From positions 1,029,309 through 1,093,308 of the forward strand of contig NZ_JACHZR010000001.1 in the NCBI RefSeq assembly GCF_014193695.1: 64,000 bases of DNA, given 5' to 3'. Shown here piece after piece: positions 27,512-36,672 of this stretch (position 1 is the first letter of the stretch; every line of letters starts with the position of its first letter). Made by a program: the position numbers and the translations under genes. A model generated the notes under the pieces. That model was not told where the DNA came from. It worked only from the letters and a program-made list of their open reading frames with translations, and ran no database searches. The DNA is from Rhizobium sp. BK316 (GTDB lineage Bacteria; Pseudomonadota; Alphaproteobacteria; Rhizobiales; Rhizobiaceae).

Positions 27512-28537
27512 ATGACATTGGCAAAGACATTGGGAATGGCTGTGCTCGGCCTCATCTCCCTCGGCATGTTCAACAACGTGGCAATGGCCGAGACGAGCCC
27601 ACCGCTGCTCGACAAGGTGCCGCCGGGAACGGTTCTGACGATCGGCGATCCGGTCACGCAGAAAGCCCTGGAGGTTTCCGGCCTCATCAAGGAATTCACC
27701 TTCGAGGTCAAATGGGCCAATCTCAGCGGCGGCCCTCAGACCTCCGAAGCCTTCCGCGCGCACGCTCTCGATGTCGGCTCCGTGGCCGAAATCCCGTCGA
27801 TCTTCGCGACCTGGAACAACCTGCCCGTCCGCAACATCGCCTATCGCGAACGCAAGGACCCGATTGCCAATCCAATCTACCGTTTTGGTATCGCGCCTGG
27901 CGTCGAGGTCAAGTCGCTCGCGGATTTCCGCGGCAAGCGCATCGCCTTCAGCCCCGGCCAGGCGCAAGGTACACTCGTGCTTCGCGCGCTCCATGCTGCG
28001 GGACTGACGAAGAAAGACGCCACTCTGGTTGAACTGCCGAGCACGGGTGACGTCTATCCAAAGGCACTGGCAAGCAAGCAGGTCGATATCGCGCCGCTCG
28101 GCGGCGTCAATATCCGTCGCTACATCAGTCAATATGGCTCGGATGGCGCAAGCCTCGTCGAGCATGGCCTGCGTGACGATCCCTCCCATCTTTATGCACC
28201 GCAATGGGTGCTGGACGATCCGGCAAAGGCAGCCGCCCTTGCCGAATATGTCCGCCTCTGGGCGCGCGCAACCGAATGGATCGATCAGAATCCGGAAATC
28301 TGGATCAAGGAATATTACATCGGCCAGCAGGGCCTCAGCCGCGAGGACGCCGAATTTCTCGTCAAGCTCGCAGGCACCCAGGTGATCCCCGATAGCTGGG
28401 CGGACGTGAAGAAGCGCCATCAGGAAACCATCAACCTGTTGGCCGACGAACTTGGCTACAAGCCCTTCGACGTCGAACAGATCTTCGACAACCGCTTCGA
28501 AAAAATCGCTGCAGGCACTCTGACAAGAAGCCAGTGA
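27512..28537 (+). CDS. Sulfonate/nitrate-type ABC transporter solute-binding protein
   Basis: A 341-residue periplasmic binding protein with a Sec signal peptide (about 1-26, ending NNVAMA). Features of the SsuA/NMT1 family include VLTIGDPVTQKALEVSGL, the VGSVAEIPSIFA pocket segment and VKSLADFRGKRIAFSPGQ followed by LVLRALHAAGLTKKDA. It should bind an aliphatic sulfonate or a similar small sulfur- or nitrogen-bearing compound. The ATG is preferred over an upstream TTG at 27485 because it begins a proper signal peptide. First gene of a five-gene unit with permease, ATPase and two flavin-dependent monooxygenases. Confidence 0.88.
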   Translation: MTLAKTLGMAVLGLISLGMFNNVAMAETSPPLLDKVPPGTVLTIGDPVTQKALEVSGLIKEFTFEVKWANLSGGPQTSEAFRAHALDVGSVAEIPSIFATWNNLPVRNIAYRERKDPIANPIYRFGIAPGVEVKSLADFRGKRIAFSPGQAQGTLVLRALHAAGLTKKDATLVELPSTGDVYPKALASKQVDIAPLGGVNIRRYISQYGSDGASLVEHGLRDDPSHLYAPQWVLDDPAKAAALAEYVRLWARATEWIDQNPEIWIKEYYIGQQGLSREDAEFLVKLAGTQVIPDSWADVKKRHQETINLLADELGYKPFDVEQIFDNRFEKIAAGTLTRSQ

Positions 28538-28577
28538 TCGCACATGCCGTCCACAGTAAGGAGAGGAGATCGCAAGC

Positions 28578-29456
28578 ATGGCAACCACCTGGGATGCAGA
28601 TAGTGTCAAGACATCACGGATATCGCCGCGCGAAAGCGCTGGCGTAACAGCCACAGCAAAACACGGAGCCTCCCGCGCCCGCCGTAGGCTCGGCCCAGGA
28701 CGCGAGATACCCTTCGGACTGCAGATCGGCCCGGCACTGCTGGTGCTGGCCTGGATTGCCGGATCGGCGCTCGGCTGGATCGATCCGCGCATTCTCTCGG
28801 CACCCTGGACGGTCGTCGAGGCCTTCGGACGGCTGATCGCCGAGGGCCGCCTGCAGGACAACTTCGTGACGTCTGCGACCCGCGCACTGCTGGGCCTTAG
28901 CATCGGCCTCGTCATCGGCACGGCTCTCGCAGTCATCGCCGGCCTGTCCCGTGTCGGCGAAGCGCTGATCGATGGGCCGATCCAGATCAAGCGCGCCATC
29001 CCGACGCTGGCGCTGATCCCGCTTTTCATCCTGTGGTTCGGCATCGGCGAAGGCATGAAGGTCACGACCATCGTGCTTGCCGTCATCATCCCGATCTACA
29101 TCCACACCCACAACGCACTGCGCAGTATCGACAGCCGCTATGTCGAGCTCGCCGAGACGCTCCGCATGAGCCACAAGGACTTCATCTTTCAGGTCGTGCT
29201 GCCCGGCGCCCTGCCCGGCTTCCTTCTCGGTCTGCGCTTTGCCGTGACCCTCTGCTGGGTGTCGCTCGTGGTGGTCGAACAGATCAACTCCACCAGCGGC
29301 CTCGGCTACATGATCGATCTTGCCCGCACCTATGGCCAGACGGATGTCATTCTCGTCGGCCTCGTGGTCTATGTGCTGCTCGGCCTCGTCTCGGACGGTC
29401 TCGTCCGCCTGCTCGAACGGAGGGTCCTGTCATGGCGCCGCACTCTGGCCAACTGA
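28578..29456 (+). CDS. Sulfonate-type ABC transporter permease (SsuC-like)
   Basis: A 292-residue inner-membrane permease of the SsuC/TauC/NrtB family with about six membrane helices and the EAA-type loop ELAETLRMSHKDFIFQVVLPGALPGF-like segment (key residues about 193-216: E-A/L-A-E ... G-A-L-P). A cytoplasmic N-terminal extension of about 45 residues precedes the first helix. GGAGAGGAG precedes the ATG. It overlaps the ATPase gene by 25 bases, indicating translational coupling. Confidence 0.92.
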   Translation: MATTWDADSVKTSRISPRESAGVTATAKHGASRARRRLGPGREIPFGLQIGPALLVLAWIAGSALGWIDPRILSAPWTVVEAFGRLIAEGRLQDNFVTSATRALLGLSIGLVIGTALAVIAGLSRVGEALIDGPIQIKRAIPTLALIPLFILWFGIGEGMKVTTIVLAVIIPIYIHTHNALRSIDSRYVELAETLRMSHKDFIFQVVLPGALPGFLLGLRFAVTLCWVSLVVVEQINSTSGLGYMIDLARTYGQTDVILVGLVVYVLLGLVSDGLVRLLERRVLSWRRTLAN

Positions 29457-30172
29457 AACCCGCCGTGCATGTGGAAAAGCTCGTGCGACGTTTTGCGGCG
29501 AAGACGATCCTCGACGGCGTCGATCTCAATATCGGTGAGGGCGAGTTCGTCGCCCTGCTCGGCAAAAGCGGCTCGGGCAAGAGCACGGTCCTCAGAGCCC
29601 TTGCCGGTCTCGACCACGAAGTCGAGGGAACGGGGACGCTCGAGACACCCGAAAAACTTTCGGTCGTCTTTCAGGATGCCCGTCTGCTGCCCTGGCGCAC
29701 GGTCATTCAGAACGTCACACTCGGGTTGCCGGGTGAAACCGGACAGGAAGCCGGACGCAAAGCGCTCGCCGAAGTCGGTCTCGAAGGACGGGAAACTGCC
29801 TGGCCGAACCAGCTTTCGGGAGGGGAACAGCAAAGGGTGGCGCTCGCCCGTTCGCTGGTGCGGGAGCCGGCGCTGCTGCTGGCCGACGAACCCTTCGGCG
29901 CGCTCGATGCGCTGACCCGGCTGAAGATGCATGACCTCTTGCGGGAGCTTTGCGCCAGACACCGCCCCGCCGTTCTCCTCGTCACCCATGATGTCGATGA
30001 GGCGATCTCGCTCGCCGACCGGATCCTCGTGCTCGACGAGGGTCGTTTCGTGGAGGATCTGCACGTCGACTTGGCCGTGCCGCGCGATCACGGCGATCCG
30101 CGCTTCGCACAGATCCGAACCCGTCTTCTAAGCCGGCTCGGGGTTGATGCCACCGGCCGTCACGCTGCCTGA
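29432..30172 (+). CDS. Sulfonate-type ABC transporter ATP-binding protein (SsuB-like)
   Basis: A 246-residue ATPase with all motifs intact: Walker A GKSGSGKST, Q-loop VFQDARLLPWRTV, signature LSGGEQQRVALARSL, Walker B LLLADEPFGALD and H-loop LLVTHDVDEA. The QDARLLPWRTV Q-loop is characteristic of nitrate/sulfonate/taurine importers. The start is set at the ATG behind GGAGG, inside the permease 3' end; the same frame is open further upstream but that part is a shadow of the permease gene. Confidence 0.93.
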   Translation: MAPHSGQLKPAVHVEKLVRRFAAKTILDGVDLNIGEGEFVALLGKSGSGKSTVLRALAGLDHEVEGTGTLETPEKLSVVFQDARLLPWRTVIQNVTLGLPGETGQEAGRKALAEVGLEGRETAWPNQLSGGEQQRVALARSLVREPALLLADEPFGALDALTRLKMHDLLRELCARHRPAVLLVTHDVDEAISLADRILVLDEGRFVEDLHVDLAVPRDHGDPRFAQIRTRLLSRLGVDATGRHAA

Positions 30173-30192
30173 AACCAAAGGAGATCGTCATC

Positions 30193-31569
30193 ATGGCTAG
30201 TCAGAAAAGACAGATACGGCTTGGCGCGTTCATCATGGCAACGGGCCATCATGTTGCCGCCTGGCGCCACCCGGACGCACAAGCCGACGCCGGCCTGAAT
30301 ATCGATCACTATCGCGAGCTCGCCCAGACCGCCGAGCGCGGCAAGTTCGACCTGGTTTTCGTTGCCGACAGCCCGGCAGGCTGGGAGCGGGCCAAAGACC
30401 CCGAAGCGCTGCGCCGCACCGCGCAGGGCGCCCACTTCGAGCCGGTGACCCTATGGGCGGCGCTTTCGCAGGTCACAAGCCATATCGGCTTTGTCGCAAC
30501 CGCCTCCACCACCTATGAAGACCCCTATCTGCTTGCCCGCAAATTCGCTTCGCTCGACTATATCTCCAAGGGGCGCGCGGCCTGGAACGTCGTCACCACG
30601 GGGGCCGATGTCTCCAAAAATTTCTCGATCCCCGGCCACCCGGCTCATGCCGACCGTTACGCGCGGGCTGAGGAATTCGTCGATTTGGTGAAGGGCTTGT
30701 GGGATTCCTATGAGGACGATGCCTTCATCCGCGACAAGGAAAGCGGCGTCTATCTCGATCCGGACAAGGTGCATCAGCTCGACCACAAAGGCCAGTTCTT
30801 CTCCGTCAGCGGCCCCTTGAATGTCGGCCGCCCGGTGCAGGGTTATCCCGTCATCGTCCAGGCGGGCGCATCCGAGCCGGGACGCGAGCTCGCGGCGCGC
30901 ACGGCCGAGATGATCTTCACCGCGAACCAGACGCTGGAAGACGCTCAGGAATTCTACTCCGACGTCAAAGGACGTCTTTCCCGCTACGGACGCGGCCCGG
31001 ACGAGCTGCTGATCAGCCCCGGCATCTTCCCGGTGCTCGGCAGCACGGAGGCTGAGGCCAAGGCAAATTACGACTATATCCAGTCGCTCGTTCACCCCTC
31101 GGTCGCCTGGAACATCCTGTCACGCCACTACAAGGGCGTCGATCTCTCCGGTTATTCGCTCGACGATCCGGCCCCGCCGCTTCCTGACAACACCGAGCTC
31201 AACAAGAGCCGCCTGAAGCTGGTCACCGATCTGGTCTCGCGCAACAATATGACGCTGCGCGAATTCTATCTGGCCGTCGCGACCGCCCGCGGCCACCGCA
31301 CCGTGGTCGGCACGCCGGAACAGGTGGCGGACGCGATGCAGGAATGGTTCGACAATGGTGCCGCCGACGCCTTCAACATCATGCCGCCGATCCTGCCGAA
31401 TGGGCTGACCGATTTCGTCGATCAGGTCGTGCCGATCCTGCGCAAGCGCGGTCTTTTCCGCGAGGAGTACGAAGGCACGACGCTGCGCGAGAACCTCGGC
31501 CTGCGGCGTCCACCGAATGGGCTGGCGCTGAGAGCCCGGCAGGGCACATCGGCCCGGGCGGCCGGATAA
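30193..31569 (+). CDS. Flavin-dependent monooxygenase, NtaA/SnaA/DszA (LLM) family
   Basis: A 458-residue bacterial-luciferase-like monooxygenase. The opening LGAFIMATGHHVAAWRHP, the AERGKFDLVFVADS strand, ISKGRAAWNVVTT and VIVQAGASEPGRELAAR are typical of the NtaA/SnaA/DszA branch, whose members oxidise nitrilotriacetate, dibenzothiophene sulfone or S-succinyl-cysteine derivatives using reduced FMN from a separate reductase. AAAGGAG precedes the ATG, 20 bases after the ATPase gene. Placement with an SsuABC-like importer suggests release of sulfur (or nitrogen) from an imported compound. No flavin reductase gene is in the operon. Confidence 0.9.
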   Translation: MASQKRQIRLGAFIMATGHHVAAWRHPDAQADAGLNIDHYRELAQTAERGKFDLVFVADSPAGWERAKDPEALRRTAQGAHFEPVTLWAALSQVTSHIGFVATASTTYEDPYLLARKFASLDYISKGRAAWNVVTTGADVSKNFSIPGHPAHADRYARAEEFVDLVKGLWDSYEDDAFIRDKESGVYLDPDKVHQLDHKGQFFSVSGPLNVGRPVQGYPVIVQAGASEPGRELAARTAEMIFTANQTLEDAQEFYSDVKGRLSRYGRGPDELLISPGIFPVLGSTEAEAKANYDYIQSLVHPSVAWNILSRHYKGVDLSGYSLDDPAPPLPDNTELNKSRLKLVTDLVSRNNMTLREFYLAVATARGHRTVVGTPEQVADAMQEWFDNGAADAFNIMPPILPNGLTDFVDQVVPILRKRGLFREEYEGTTLRENLGLRRPPNGLALRARQGTSARAAG

Positions 31570-31659
31570 CCCCCCTTCGCGGGAACACGCGGGCGATCGC
31601 AACGCAGCCGGCCGCACTATTCCTTCTCATTCAATCACAGAGAACCGCAGGCGCATCAC

Positions 31660-32793
31660 ATGAGCAGCAATCCGGAATTCCTTTGGTATATCCCCAATGC
31701 CGTCAAAGCCGGCCATCGCGGCGATTCCGCAGTCGCAGACCATAACAGCCTGGAAACGCTGACCAGCCACGCCAGAGCGCTGGAAGAGCACGGCTGGAAG
31801 GGCGCGCTCATCGGCACCGGCTGGGGCCGCCCCGACACCTTCACGCTGGCCACCGCGCTTGCGGCACGCACCACCACCTTCGAGCCGCTGATCGCAATCC
31901 GCCCCGGCTACTGGCGGCCGGCGAATTTCGCCTCGGCGGCAGCCTCGCTTGACCATCTCACCGCTGGGCGGGTGCGCGTCAATATCGTCTCTGGCAAGGA
32001 CAATCTTGCCGCCTATGGCGACAGTGAAGGCGATCAGGCGCATCGCTACGGCCGCACCAAGGAATTCATGCGGCTGGTGCGAAAACTATGGACCGAGGAA
32101 AACGTCACCTTTGCCGGTGAACATTTCGGGGTCAGCGAATCCACCGTCGTTCCCCGCATCGAAGCCCGCGGCGAGCGGCGTCATCCGAAACTCTATTTCG
32201 GCGGCGCCTCGGAAGCGGCCGAGCGTGTCTCCGCTACTGAAGCCGATGTTCAGCTCTTCTGGGGCGAACCGCTCGATGGCGTGAGGGAACGGATCGAACG
32301 CCTGAAGAGGCTGAGCCGTGACCTCGACCGCGACCTGCCGCCACTTCAATTCGGGCTTAGGATCACGACCCTGGTGCGCGACACCACCGAAGAGGCCTGG
32401 GCCGACGCCGAGGCGAAGGTCGCCGAAATGGCCAACAATAGCGGTGCCGGCTGGCACGACCACCAGCGCGCCGTCGCCGTCGGCCAGCAGCGTCTGCTCG
32501 ATCTGCACCAGCGCGGCGAAGTGCTTGACGACAATCTCTACACCACGCCCGGCAAGTTCGGCGGCGGCGGTGCGGGCACGACCTGGCTGGTGGGCTCCGC
32601 AGCAGATGTCGCTCGCTCGCTGCGCCAATATGAGGCGCTCGGCATCAGCCATTTCGTGCTCTCCGACACGCCCTATCTCTCCGAGATCAAGCGGCAGGGT
32701 AGCCAGCTACTGCCTTTGCTGAGAGATCCCGCGCGGTTCGATGCTGATCTGCAGGAAACGCATAAAACCGGCGTTGCCCAAGAGCACACATAA
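31660..32793 (+). CDS. Alkanesulfonate monooxygenase-like protein (SsuD-type LLM family)
   Basis: A 377-residue FMNH2-dependent monooxygenase close in length to E. coli SsuD (381). Recognisable parts are FLWYIPNAVKAGHRGDSA, HGWKGALIGTGWGRPDTF, FEPLIAIRPGYWRP, RVRVNIVSGKDNLAAYGD and PKLYFGGASEAAERV. SsuD enzymes cleave the C-S bond of alkanesulfonates, giving sulfite and an aldehyde. It closes the operon, 90 bases after the NtaA-type gene, and is followed at once by a strong terminator. It is a different branch from the preceding monooxygenase, so two oxidation steps or two substrates are implied. Confidence 0.9.
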   Translation: MSSNPEFLWYIPNAVKAGHRGDSAVADHNSLETLTSHARALEEHGWKGALIGTGWGRPDTFTLATALAARTTTFEPLIAIRPGYWRPANFASAAASLDHLTAGRVRVNIVSGKDNLAAYGDSEGDQAHRYGRTKEFMRLVRKLWTEENVTFAGEHFGVSESTVVPRIEARGERRHPKLYFGGASEAAERVSATEADVQLFWGEPLDGVRERIERLKRLSRDLDRDLPPLQFGLRITTLVRDTTEEAWADAEAKVAEMANNSGAGWHDHQRAVAVGQQRLLDLHQRGEVLDDNLYTTPGKFGGGGAGTTWLVGSAADVARSLRQYEALGISHFVLSDTPYLSEIKRQGSQLLPLLRDPARFDADLQETHKTGVAQEHT

Positions 32794-32823
32794 GCGCACC
32801 CGGTCATCCCTGACCGGGTGCGC
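32794..32823. terminator. Strong terminator at the end of the monooxygenase operon
   Basis: GCGCACCCGGTCA and TGACCGGGTGCGC form a perfect thirteen-pair stem with a four-base loop, starting immediately after the stop codon and followed by GCTGCTTT. It separates the operon from the convergent emrB gene. Confidence 0.85.
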
Positions 32824-32853
32824 GCTGCTTTAGGCGAGTTTCAGACGGGCGGC

Positions 32854-34449
32854 TCAATGGGCGCCCGTGCCTCCACCGGTCTGCGGCTTTTTGGTGAAAA
32901 GCAGAGCGAGTGCCGCCAGCGCCAGCACGACGCCGATGACAGCAAACGTGTCGCTGAAGCCCATGATCAGCGCCTGGCGCTTGACGATCTGGCCGAGCGC
33001 GACGATCGCCTTCTGGGATGCGACGGCCGGATCGGTGACCCCATGCTGGGTAAAGTAGCCTGACAGCTGGGTCAGGCGATCACGGACCTCATCACGGGTC
33101 AGCGTAATCGACTGGCCGATAATGTTCGAGTGGAACTGCTCGCGCTTCGTCAGGATCGTGCCGAGCGAAGCCGTGCCGACGGCACCGCCGAGGTTGCGCA
33201 GCATATTGGTCAGCCCCGAAGCAGCGGCTGCATCGGCGGGTGCAATGCCGGCGGTGGTGATTGCAGTGATCGGCGTTAGCACCAGGGCCTGGCCGATAGC
33301 ACGCACGATATTCGGGATCCAGAACTGATCGCCGGCATTGTTGGCTGAGAGCGTAATGTTCATGAAGCAGCTGATCGCGAAGATCGAGATACCGAGGAAG
33401 CCGATATAACGGGCGTCGAAGCGCTTCATCAGAACCGGAACAAGCGGGATGAGCAGCAACTGCGGCAGGCCGGTCCAGGCAAGCACGTTGCCGATCTGCT
33501 CGGCATTGTAGCGCTGCACCTGACCGAGATATTGCGGCAGGATATAGACCGTGCCGAAGAGTGCGACGCCGACCAGCACATTGACCAGCACGCCGATGCC
33601 GAAATTGCGCTGGGTGAGCAGCCGCAGCTTTACCAGCGGCTTCTTGACGGTCAGCTCAATCCAGATGAAGGCCGCCAGGAAGACAAAGGCGACGATGCCG
33701 AGCTTGACGATGAAGGGCGAGGAGAACCAGTCGTCCTTGTTGCCTTCTTCCAGCACGGTCTGCAGAGCGGACAGGCCGATCGCCATGGTTATGATGCCGG
33801 CCCAGTCCCCTTCCTTCAGGAGGTGAAGCTGCATCGGCTGCTTGTCCAGCGTCGCTGCGAGAGCCGCCGCCATGATGAGGCTCGGGATGGTGTTGATGAA
33901 GAAAATCGTCTGCCAGCCGTAATTTTCCGTCAGGTAACCGCCGATCGTCGGGCCGATGGCCGGAGCGAAGGTGACCGACAAGGCGAAGACGGCAAGACCA
34001 AGCGGCTGCTGGCTCTTCGGCAGCTTGGTCAGCACCATGGTGAAGGCCATGGGGATTAGCACGCCACCCGCAAAGCCCTGCAGGCCGCGCAGCAGGATCA
34101 TCGTGCCGAGATCGTGGGCGAAGGCACAGGCCATCGAGAAGAGCGGGAAGAGGATGGAATTGACCAGGATATAACGGCGGAACGAGAAGACATTGCTGAA
34201 ATAGGCCGTCAGCGGAATGACGACGATCTCGCCGATGAGGTAGGAGGTCGAGATCCAGGCGCCGTTATCGACGCCCGTGCCGATGCCGCCCTCGATATCG
34301 AGGAGGGAGGCATTGGTGATCTGGATATTGAGGATCGCCATGAAGGCGCCGATCATGCCGGCGAGAACGGCGATCCAATCCCTTGTGCTGGCCTTGGTGC
34401 TGGCGCCCGGCTGCGGGACGGCACCTGATGTTGCTGCGATACTGGACAT
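32854..34449 (-). CDS. emrB: EmrB/QacA-type (DHA2) MFS multidrug efflux transporter
   Basis: A 531-residue, fourteen-helix drug:H+ antiporter. Features include NIQITNASLLDIEGGIGTG (helix 1 with the D-rich motif), GFAGGVLIPMAFTMVLTKLP and the FALSVTFAPAIGPTIGGYL antiporter motif C. The N-terminus is cytoplasmic and polar. It lies 23 bases downstream of the membrane-fusion gene and has GGAGATCGTGTC before its ATG, so the pair forms an operon. Together with a TolC-like outer membrane protein encoded elsewhere it should export hydrophobic toxins or plant phenolics; the real substrate is unknown. Confidence 0.92.
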   Translation of the reverse strand: MSSIAATSGAVPQPGASTKASTRDWIAVLAGMIGAFMAILNIQITNASLLDIEGGIGTGVDNGAWISTSYLIGEIVVIPLTAYFSNVFSFRRYILVNSILFPLFSMACAFAHDLGTMILLRGLQGFAGGVLIPMAFTMVLTKLPKSQQPLGLAVFALSVTFAPAIGPTIGGYLTENYGWQTIFFINTIPSLIMAAALAATLDKQPMQLHLLKEGDWAGIITMAIGLSALQTVLEEGNKDDWFSSPFIVKLGIVAFVFLAAFIWIELTVKKPLVKLRLLTQRNFGIGVLVNVLVGVALFGTVYILPQYLGQVQRYNAEQIGNVLAWTGLPQLLLIPLVPVLMKRFDARYIGFLGISIFAISCFMNITLSANNAGDQFWIPNIVRAIGQALVLTPITAITTAGIAPADAAAASGLTNMLRNLGGAVGTASLGTILTKREQFHSNIIGQSITLTRDEVRDRLTQLSGYFTQHGVTDPAVASQKAIVALGQIVKRQALIMGFSDTFAVIGVVLALAALALLFTKKPQTGGGTGAH

Positions 34450-34472
34450 GACACGATCTCCTGCCCTTTCGC

Positions 34473-35684
34473 TTAGTTGCTGGCAGCATCGACCTTGGTA
34501 TCGATGCTCGGCTGGACGGACATGCCCGGGCGCAGATCGCCCTTTTCGGCGGCATCGCCATCAAGCACGATCTTCACCGGAATGCGCTGAACGACCTTGG
34601 TGAAGTTGCCGGTGGCGTTGTCGGGCGGCAGCAGGGCGAATTCCTGACCGCTTGCCGGAGCCAGGCTGTCGACATGGCCATGATAAGTGCGGCCCGGGAA
34701 CATATCGACCTCGATATCGACAGGCTGGCCGGCGTGAACGTCCGTCAGCTGAGTTTCCTTGTAGTTGGCAACGATGTAGGCTGCCGTCGTCGGCACCACC
34801 GCCATCAGTTGCGTGCCGGCCTGAACATATTGGCCGACGCGCAGCGTCCGGTTGCCGATGGTGCCGTCAACGGGCACGACGATCGTCGCATAGGAGAGAT
34901 TGAGCTCGGCCTGATGGGCGACGGCCTGGTCGTGGGCAAGTGTCGCCTTGGCCTGGGCAAGTTCGGCATTCAGAAGGTCGACCTGCTTGGTTGCGGCATC
35001 GAGAGCCGCCGTGTCCCGTACGATCGTTGCCTGGGCAGCGGCAATTGCGGAGGCCGCCTGCTGAGCCGTCTGGACCGGGGCATAACCGTTGGTGGCCAAG
35101 TTCGTATAACGCTTGTTGTTCTGCTCGGCGAAGATCTCGTTGGCCTTGTCGACATCGAGCGTGGCGCGGGCGGCGGCGATGGTCGATTGCTGGATGTCGA
35201 GCGAGGCCTGCTTGGCATTGACGGTCGCTTCGGCCGCAGCGACATCGGCGCGGGCCTGGTCAAGCGCGGTGCGGAAATCGCGGTCATCGATGCGGGCGAG
35301 CGGCTGGCCTGCCTTCACCGTTTCATTGTCGCTGACGAGGACTTCGGCAAGATAGCCCGAAACCTTAGGCGCAACGGTGGTGCTGTCGGCCTTGACATAG
35401 GCGTCGTCGGTCGAGACCTCGAAGCGGCCGACCGTCCAGTAATTATGGCCATAATAGGCAGCAGCGGCGATGATGGCGATAGCCGCCACGCCCATCATCA
35501 GCGATCGGCCGCCGCGCTTACGAGCCGGCGCATCAGCGGTTGGCGCCGTTGCGGCGGGCTCCGCGACACGCGGCGTCTTGCCTGCATCGAGCGTTGCAGG
35601 GGTGGCTTCCGGGGCAGTCTCAACGACAGATGTGTCTGCCGGGGCAGCGTTGTTATTCAATGCATGCAGCGTCTTGACGGACAT
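34473..35684 (-). CDS. emrA: EmrA/HlyD-type membrane fusion protein
   Basis: A 403-residue periplasmic adaptor with a cytoplasmic Ala/Pro-rich start, one membrane helix (about 60-80, MMGVAAIAIIAAAAYYGHNY), a split lipoyl domain (VSTDDAYVKADSTTVAPKVS; VPVDGTIGNRTLRVGQYVQA) and a long helical hairpin between. The PGRTYHGHVDSLAP beta-barrel segment is typical of EmrA. It precedes emrB in the operon and is divergent from a TetR-type regulator across 134 bases. GGAGAGAGACA lies before the ATG. Confidence 0.92.
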   Translation of the reverse strand: MSVKTLHALNNNAAPADTSVVETAPEATPATLDAGKTPRVAEPAATAPTADAPARKRGGRSLMMGVAAIAIIAAAAYYGHNYWTVGRFEVSTDDAYVKADSTTVAPKVSGYLAEVLVSDNETVKAGQPLARIDDRDFRTALDQARADVAAAEATVNAKQASLDIQQSTIAAARATLDVDKANEIFAEQNNKRYTNLATNGYAPVQTAQQAASAIAAAQATIVRDTAALDAATKQVDLLNAELAQAKATLAHDQAVAHQAELNLSYATIVVPVDGTIGNRTLRVGQYVQAGTQLMAVVPTTAAYIVANYKETQLTDVHAGQPVDIEVDMFPGRTYHGHVDSLAPASGQEFALLPPDNATGNFTKVVQRIPVKIVLDGDAAEKGDLRPGMSVQPSIDTKVDAASN

Positions 35685-35764
35685 TGTCTCTCTCCAAGGA
35701 AGGTCGCTGTCGTCTTGGCCGCGACCCTGAAATCCCGCTCAAGTCCAATTTAGGAAACTTGATG

Positions 35765-35813
35765 TTTTCCAAAATATGCACTAGAAATGAGATGTCAACG
35801 AGAATTTGGAAAA
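35765..35813. promoter_or_regulatory. Candidate TetR-type operator half-sites
   Basis: TTTTCCAAA (35765-35773) and TTTGGAAAA (35805-35813) are exact inverted copies, with a related TTTAGGAAAC just upstream (35750-35758). They lie in the AT-rich gap between emrA and the TetR-type gene, the expected place for an operator controlling both. Confidence 0.45.
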
Positions 35814-35818
35814 TCACA

Positions 35819-36466
35819 ATGGTCCAAAATCACAAAATCGAGAAGAAGCCGCGTGGCAGGCCGCAGATACGTTGTGACGAGGATACGCGCAGCGTGCTTA
35901 TCGAGGCTGCCAACAAGCAGTTTCACGAGAATGGTTATGCCGCGGTCAGCATCGCGGCGATCGCACAGGAAGCCGGCGTTTCGACCAAGACGCTCTATCG
36001 CCTGTTTCCGACAAAGGCAGATCTGTTTTCCGAAATGGTCTCGGATCGCACCGGACGCTTCCTCTTGGCGCTCGATCCCGGCACCTTGGCAATGACCGAA
36101 CTCCGCCAGGGACTGGAGCGCATGCTGATGGCCTATGGCATGCTGACGCTCTCGCAGGACACGATCACGATTACCCGCCTCGTCATCGGTGAATCCGACC
36201 GCTTTCCTGAACTCGCAACCTCCTTTTATGAGAAGGCGATCGTCCGAACCAATACATCGATGGAAAGCTGGCTGCGCCGGCAGGTGGAGCACGGGTTGAT
36301 CAAGCTCGAGGATCCGCACGCCGCTTGCGGCATGCTGCGCGGCATGATGATCATGGAACCCCAACGCGCCGCCATGCTGCGCCAGCTGCCGGCGCCCAAC
36401 ATCGAAGAGATCGCGGCAAGGGCGAGAATGTGCGCGGATATTTTTCTGAAGGGATGTGCTGTCTAG
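35819..36466 (+). CDS. TetR-family transcriptional regulator
   Basis: A 215-residue regulator with an N-terminal helix-turn-helix (RSVLIEAANKQFHENGYAAV; SIAAIAQEAGVSTKTLYRLF, about 20-65) followed by a helical ligand-binding domain of the AefR-like C-terminal type. The ATG at 35819 is chosen because GGAAAA stands at a good distance and the protein then starts with a short basic tail (KKPRGRPQ); ATG at 35792 is the alternative. It is divergent from emrAB and probably represses it, with the efflux substrate as inducer. Confidence 0.9.
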   Translation: MVQNHKIEKKPRGRPQIRCDEDTRSVLIEAANKQFHENGYAAVSIAAIAQEAGVSTKTLYRLFPTKADLFSEMVSDRTGRFLLALDPGTLAMTELRQGLERMLMAYGMLTLSQDTITITRLVIGESDRFPELATSFYEKAIVRTNTSMESWLRRQVEHGLIKLEDPHAACGMLRGMMIMEPQRAAMLRQLPAPNIEEIAARARMCADIFLKGCAV

Positions 36467-36672
36467 GGCATGGAAATGCCTGCAGTCGCGCGGAAATATC
36501 GCAGATCGGGCAATCGCCCGAGCACGAGCTTGCGGACTGCCGATCGACGCGTTGCGGGCAGCCACGACGAATAAGGACTGACCCGCATGGGGCGAAGGCG
36601 CGCCGAGTGCCTTAATCCTGGAGCACCGCCGCGATAATCGCGACGGCGCCCAAAGCGAACTTCCGCAACACG

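Noticed and set aside
27443..29089. Open frame of 548 codons antisense to the ABC binding protein and permease genes
   Set aside because: Shadow of the real genes; it also crosses the promoter region.
29033..29431. N-terminal extension of the SsuB-like ATPase
   Set aside because: The translated part is a phase-shifted copy of permease DNA, and the ATPase fold begins at the ATG at 29432 behind GGAGG.
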